Assembly: GCA_945898215.1 (NCBI GenBank)
Contig: CAMDHY010000014.1
Coordinates: forward strand, 1-55,197
Source of the DNA: Pseudoxanthobacter soli DSM 19599
GTDB lineage: Bacteria > Pseudomonadota > Alphaproteobacteria > Rhizobiales > Segnochrobactraceae
Reading direction: 5' to 3'
DNA length: 55,197 nucleotides
Shown here: piece after piece, positions 52,354-55,197 of the stretch
How the letters are laid out: every line of letters starts with the position of its first letter
Numbering within the stretch: the stretch's first letter is position 1
The notes under the pieces: generated by a model
Told to the model about the DNA's origin: nothing
The model's database searches: none
What the model saw: only the letters and a program-made list of their open reading frames with translations
Position numbers and translations under genes: made by a program

Positions 52354-52491
52354 CTTTCTTCCCCCCTCCCCGCTGGCGGCGCAGCCGCCGCCGCGCTACC
52401 TTCTCCACCGCCCCAACCCATGGCCGGCCGCGGTCTCCCGGCTTGCCGGTCCGCGTGCCTGGCCGTTCCTCAAGCCCACCACGGAATGCCG

Positions 52492-53250
52492 ATGCCCGGT
52501 GAGACCACGCCGAAGCCGCTGCTCGTCCTGCAGGGCGAGATGATGCACCAGTCGCTGCCCTCGGTGAGCGCCGTCTATGGCGACACCGCCGAGGTGATCC
52601 TGCGCGGCCTCACCATCGACGACCGGCCGGCCGAGGTGGTGATGGTGTGCGAGGACGAGCCGCTGCCGCCGCTGGAGGAATTCTCCGGCGTAGTCATGAG
52701 CGGCGCCGCCGTCATGGTCGCCGACCCGATCCCGTGGATCGACCGCACGTCCGACTATCTGCGCGAGGCGGTCCGGCGCGGCGTGCCGACGCTCGGCCTC
52801 TGCTTCGGCCACCAGCTTCTGGCGAAGACCTTCGGGGGCGAGGTCGCGCCGCTCGCGGCCGGTCCGGAATATGGCACGGTGACGATCGAGCGGACGGCCG
52901 AGAGCGCCGGCGACCCGATGCTCGGGCACGCCCCGCCCCGCTTCCTCGCCCAGGCCGCCCACCATCAGACGGTCGTCGTGCCGCCGCCGGGCGCGGTGGT
53001 CCTCGCCCGCAACGGCAACGGCGTGCAGGCGCTGCGCTTCGCCGAGGCGGCGTGGGGCGTGCAGTTCCACCCGGAGTTCGACGACGGCCTCAACCGCCTG
53101 ATCATCGAGGCGGTCGCCGACACGCTCTCGGGTCTCGGCGTCGACACGCCGGCGACGCTCGCGGCGCTGACGCCCTCGCCGGACGCCGCGGCGGTTCTGC
53201 GCCGCTTCGGCGCCGTGCTGCGCGCCCGCGCCGCCGCGAAGGCGGCGTAA
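52492..53250 (+). CDS. Class I glutamine amidotransferase (GATase1) protein
   Basis: A 252-residue stand-alone GATase1 domain. LGLCFGHQLLA holds the nucleophile Cys (C104), and WGVQFHPEFDDG gives the catalytic His and Glu, so the triad is complete. FLAQAAHHQTVVVPPPGAVVLARN matches the GuaA-like subgroup (COG0518), which lacks the ATP-pyrophosphatase half. ATG 52492 was chosen since GGA lies at proper spacing; ATG 52486 is possible. Such lone domains release ammonia from glutamine or gamma-glutamyl compounds for an unidentified partner. It converges with the aminotransferase gene (9-base gap). Confidence 0.9.
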   Translation: MPGETTPKPLLVLQGEMMHQSLPSVSAVYGDTAEVILRGLTIDDRPAEVVMVCEDEPLPPLEEFSGVVMSGAAVMVADPIPWIDRTSDYLREAVRRGVPTLGLCFGHQLLAKTFGGEVAPLAAGPEYGTVTIERTAESAGDPMLGHAPPRFLAQAAHHQTVVVPPPGAVVLARNGNGVQALRFAEAAWGVQFHPEFDDGLNRLIIEAVADTLSGLGVDTPATLAALTPSPDAAAVLRRFGAVLRARAAAKAA

Positions 53251-53259
53251 AGCCGTCCC

Positions 53260-54438
53260 TCAGAGCCTGCGCAGCCAGTCGGCGAGCCGCTCCGCCGCCG
53301 TGCGGATCTCGCCCTCGTTGCGCGCGCAGCAGAGCCGGAAGAAGCGCTCGCCGCCCGGCCCGAACGAGGTGCCGGGCGCGACGCCGACGCCGGCCTCGTC
53401 GACGAGGCGCTTCGCCAGCACGCGCGTGTCATCGATGCCGTCGATGGTCGGGAATAGATAGAAGCCGCCGCCGGGCTTGGCATAGGAGACGCGGTTGCTC
53501 TCCGACAGCGCAGCCTCGAGAATCGCCTGGCCGCGCTTCGCCCGCTCGATCTGGTAGGCGAGGAAGCTGTCGCCGTGCTCGATCGCGGCGATGCCGCCGT
53601 GCTGAAGGAAGCTCGGCACGCCCGACGTCGAGTACTGCACGAGGTTCTCGATCACCTGGCCGAGTTCCGGCGGCGCTTCCAGCCAGCCGAGCCGCCAGCC
53701 GGTCATCGCCCAGTTCTTCGAGAACGTGTTGACGTAGAGGATGCGCTCGCCGTCCTCGGCGACGTCGTGGAAGGACGCCGCCCGCTCGCCCGCCGGCACG
53801 AAGCGGCCGTAGACCTCGTCGGCGAGGATCCATAGCCCATGCTTGCGGGCGATCGACAGGATGGCGGCGAGCGTCTCCTTGTCCGCCGTCCAGCCGGTCG
53901 GGTTCGCCGGCGAGTTGACGAGGATCGCCTTGGCGCGCGGCGCGGCCGCCATCGCCTCGAGCCGCTCGAGGTCGAGCGTCCATCCCTCGGGGCGGTAGTC
54001 CATCGGCAGGAGCTTCACCGTGCCGCCGGCAAGCTCGATCGCCGCCGGCACGTTCGGCCACGCCGGACCCGGCACGATCACCTCGTCGCCGTCCTCGACG
54101 ATCATGCGGACCGCAACGATGATCGCGTGCATCCCGCCGACGGTGACGAAGAAGCGGTCGGGCTCGAACGGCCGGCCGAGCATTTTCGTGTGGTACTGGG
54201 CGAGCGCCTTGCGCAGCGGCGGGATGCCCCGCTGCCAGGTGTAGAAGGTCTCGCCCGCCGCGAGGCCCCGGGTCGCCGCGTCGGCGATGAAGGCGGGCGT
54301 CGGCAGGTCGCCTTCGCCCACCCACAGCTTCACGAGCCCCTCGACCTGGCGTCCGTAGTTGACGATCTCGACGATGCCGCTCTCCGGCGCCGCGCGCGAG
54401 GGGGCGGAAACGAGGTCGAGCACGGAGGGGCTGGTCAT
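53260..54438 (-). CDS. Class I/II PLP-dependent aminotransferase
   Basis: A 392-residue fold-type I aminotransferase. FFVTVGGMHAIIVAVRMI and PGPAWPNVPAAIELAGG bind the PLP phosphate and ring, ILVNSPANPTGW holds the Asn, ILADEVYGRFV the Asp and Tyr, and NTFSKNWAMTGWRLGW the Schiff-base lysine (K241); FFRLCCARNEGEI includes the substrate carboxylate Arg. It belongs to the aspartate/aromatic-type subgroup (COG0436); substrate is not readable. Start MTSPSVLD at 54438. Confidence 0.92.
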   Translation of the reverse strand: MTSPSVLDLVSAPSRAAPESGIVEIVNYGRQVEGLVKLWVGEGDLPTPAFIADAATRGLAAGETFYTWQRGIPPLRKALAQYHTKMLGRPFEPDRFFVTVGGMHAIIVAVRMIVEDGDEVIVPGPAWPNVPAAIELAGGTVKLLPMDYRPEGWTLDLERLEAMAAAPRAKAILVNSPANPTGWTADKETLAAILSIARKHGLWILADEVYGRFVPAGERAASFHDVAEDGERILYVNTFSKNWAMTGWRLGWLEAPPELGQVIENLVQYSTSGVPSFLQHGGIAAIEHGDSFLAYQIERAKRGQAILEAALSESNRVSYAKPGGGFYLFPTIDGIDDTRVLAKRLVDEAGVGVAPGTSFGPGGERFFRLCCARNEGEIRTAAERLADWLRRL

Positions 54439-54579
54439 GGCGAAGGGCTCTTCAATTGCGGGCGCGGTTTTGCGGCTCGGGCGTGAAACCCGCACCGGGC
54501 GCTCTCGGTTCGGAAGGCGCCGTTCTGGCGAGGCGCCGGACGCCCGTCAACTGCGGCACCGTCGCCAGCGTTGCCCGCC

Positions 54580-55074
54580 TCAGGAGCGCGGCGCGCGGTA
54601 GAAGTGGTAGCGGTTGGCGCTGACGCCGTCCGGCACCGGCAGCTTCTCGTAGCCGGGAAGCTCCATCGTGAACGAGGTGATGACGACGCCGCCCGGCGCC
54701 ATCCGCTTGGGCACCAGCGGCGCGAGCCAGGCGCGCGTCGCGGCGTTGTGGATCTCGTCGCCGGAACCGATGTCGTTGTGCAGCAGCGCCGCCGGCGCGC
54801 CGACGCGCGGCCCACAGAAGGCAAGCGTCTCGCGAATCTCGCCGAGAATGAAGTGGTGGGCGTCCGGCAGCATGTCGATCGGCGCCACCACGACATTGTC
54901 GAAGGCGAAGATCTCCCGCTCCGGCATTAGCGTGCGCATGTGATCGAAGGTGCGCGCCATGCCGAGCCCGAGCTCGAGCACCGGCCCCGGCACGTCGGCC
55001 ACGAGCTCCACCGCCCGCTCGATCAGCAGCTTCTGCGCGGTGAGCCGCCGGATGAAGCTGTCGAGCCGGCTCAC
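54580..55074 (-). CDS. Small class I SAM-dependent methyltransferase (Methyltransf_17-like)
   Basis: A 164-residue methyltransferase. The GTG start at 55074 (MSRLDSFIRRLTAQ) is set by GGAG seven bases upstream and by similarity to the ~160-residue family; the frame stays open upstream to 55161 with less convincing sequence. GPVLELGLGMARTFDHM is the SAM-binding loop, IFAFDNVV the acidic strand end, and PGGVVITSFTMELPGYEKLP the late strand. The target is unknown. Ends 141 bases before the aminotransferase start. Confidence 0.8.
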   Translation of the reverse strand: MSRLDSFIRRLTAQKLLIERAVELVADVPGPVLELGLGMARTFDHMRTLMPEREIFAFDNVVVAPIDMLPDAHHFILGEIRETLAFCGPRVGAPAALLHNDIGSGDEIHNAATRAWLAPLVPKRMAPGGVVITSFTMELPGYEKLPVPDGVSANRYHFYRAPRS

Positions 55075-55162
55075 GGGCGGGCTCCAGTCGAGAGGAAAGT
55101 TATCCTCGTTGGGGTCCGCCGGCAGTATTCTCCTCGGCACCAGTTCGAAGAAAGGCACCAAA

Positions 55163-55197
55163 CCCTCCCCCCCTGCGGGGGAGGGTAGGGAGGGGGG
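55163..55197. repeat. Palindromic G/C-rich repeat, cut by the window edge
   Basis: CCCTCCCC with GGGGAGGG around CCCTGCGG, followed by TAGGGAGGGGGG, forms the start of a palindromic unit of a type often dispersed in Hyphomicrobiales. Only its left part is in view. Confidence 0.55.

Noticed and set aside
50044-52485. Very long plus-strand open frame running into the amidotransferase
   Set aside because: It crosses the methyltransferase gene in antisense, the structured RNA and repeats; only the part from 52492 has a recognisable domain.

Overview
The window is GC-rich, densely packed DNA from an alphaproteobacterium, most likely order Hyphomicrobiales (Rhizobiales). This rests on the gene families and their order: a full nuoA-N operon continuing into birA, ribonuclease J, methylmalonyl-CoA epimerase and a DUF1467 protein, then a short-form proS with lolC/E and lolD; a Bpt leucyltransferase; a TauE/TIGR02186 pair; and an Lhr/PdeM pair. 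No rRNA, tRNA, CRISPR array, transposase, integrase or phage gene was seen.

Layout. 1-4.5 kb (+): the hemB tail, a cupin, a Phd/PIN toxin-antitoxin pair overlapping a threonine ammonia-lyase gene, an RDD membrane protein and bpt. 4.5-7.5 kb: an MFS transporter facing a sulfatase-fold enzyme that resembles phosphonate monoester hydrolases. 7.5-11.9 kb: divergent from that enzyme, a complete ABC importer (binding protein, two permeases, ATPase); the shared intergenic region holds a three-repeat Pho-box-like site. 12.1-13.8 kb (+): TauE/SafE exporter and TIGR02186 partner. 13.8-20.7 kb (-): pdeM, lhr, a pair of inverted REP-like repeats, lolD, lolC/E, proS. 20.7-23.2 kb: an apparent insertion in otherwise familiar synteny, holding a candidate sRNA with a strong intrinsic terminator, a frame-disrupted NAD(P)-binding gene and an orphan Bug/TctC receptor. 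23.3-41.9 kb (-): DUF1467, mce, rnj, birA and the 14 complex I genes, transcribed from nuoA towards DUF1467.

42.2-50.0 kb (-) is the clearest catabolic cluster: a BMP-family binding protein, two permeases and a double ATPase (an importer), together with a near-certain biuret hydrolase (BiuH), a second cysteine hydrolase that may be triuret hydrolase, an AtzH-like protein and a GntR/FCD regulator. It reads as uptake and stepwise hydrolysis of biuret-type nitrogen compounds. No allophanate hydrolase lies in the window, so the last step must be encoded elsewhere.

50.3-55.2 kb holds a SABATH-type carboxyl methyltransferase, a 1.1-kb gene-free stretch, a class I glutamine amidotransferase, a class I aminotransferase and a small methyltransferase. 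The gene-free stretch contains heptamer tandem repeats, a probable ~400-nt structured RNA rich in UUCG and GNRA tetraloop hairpins, and a BIME-like inverted repeat pair that has a second copy at 47.5 kb.

The best candidates for under-described biology are the structured RNA at 51.64-52.09 kb, the Pho-box-linked hydrolase/importer locus, and the biuret/triuret cluster. All family names come from reading translated sequence by eye; no search was run.
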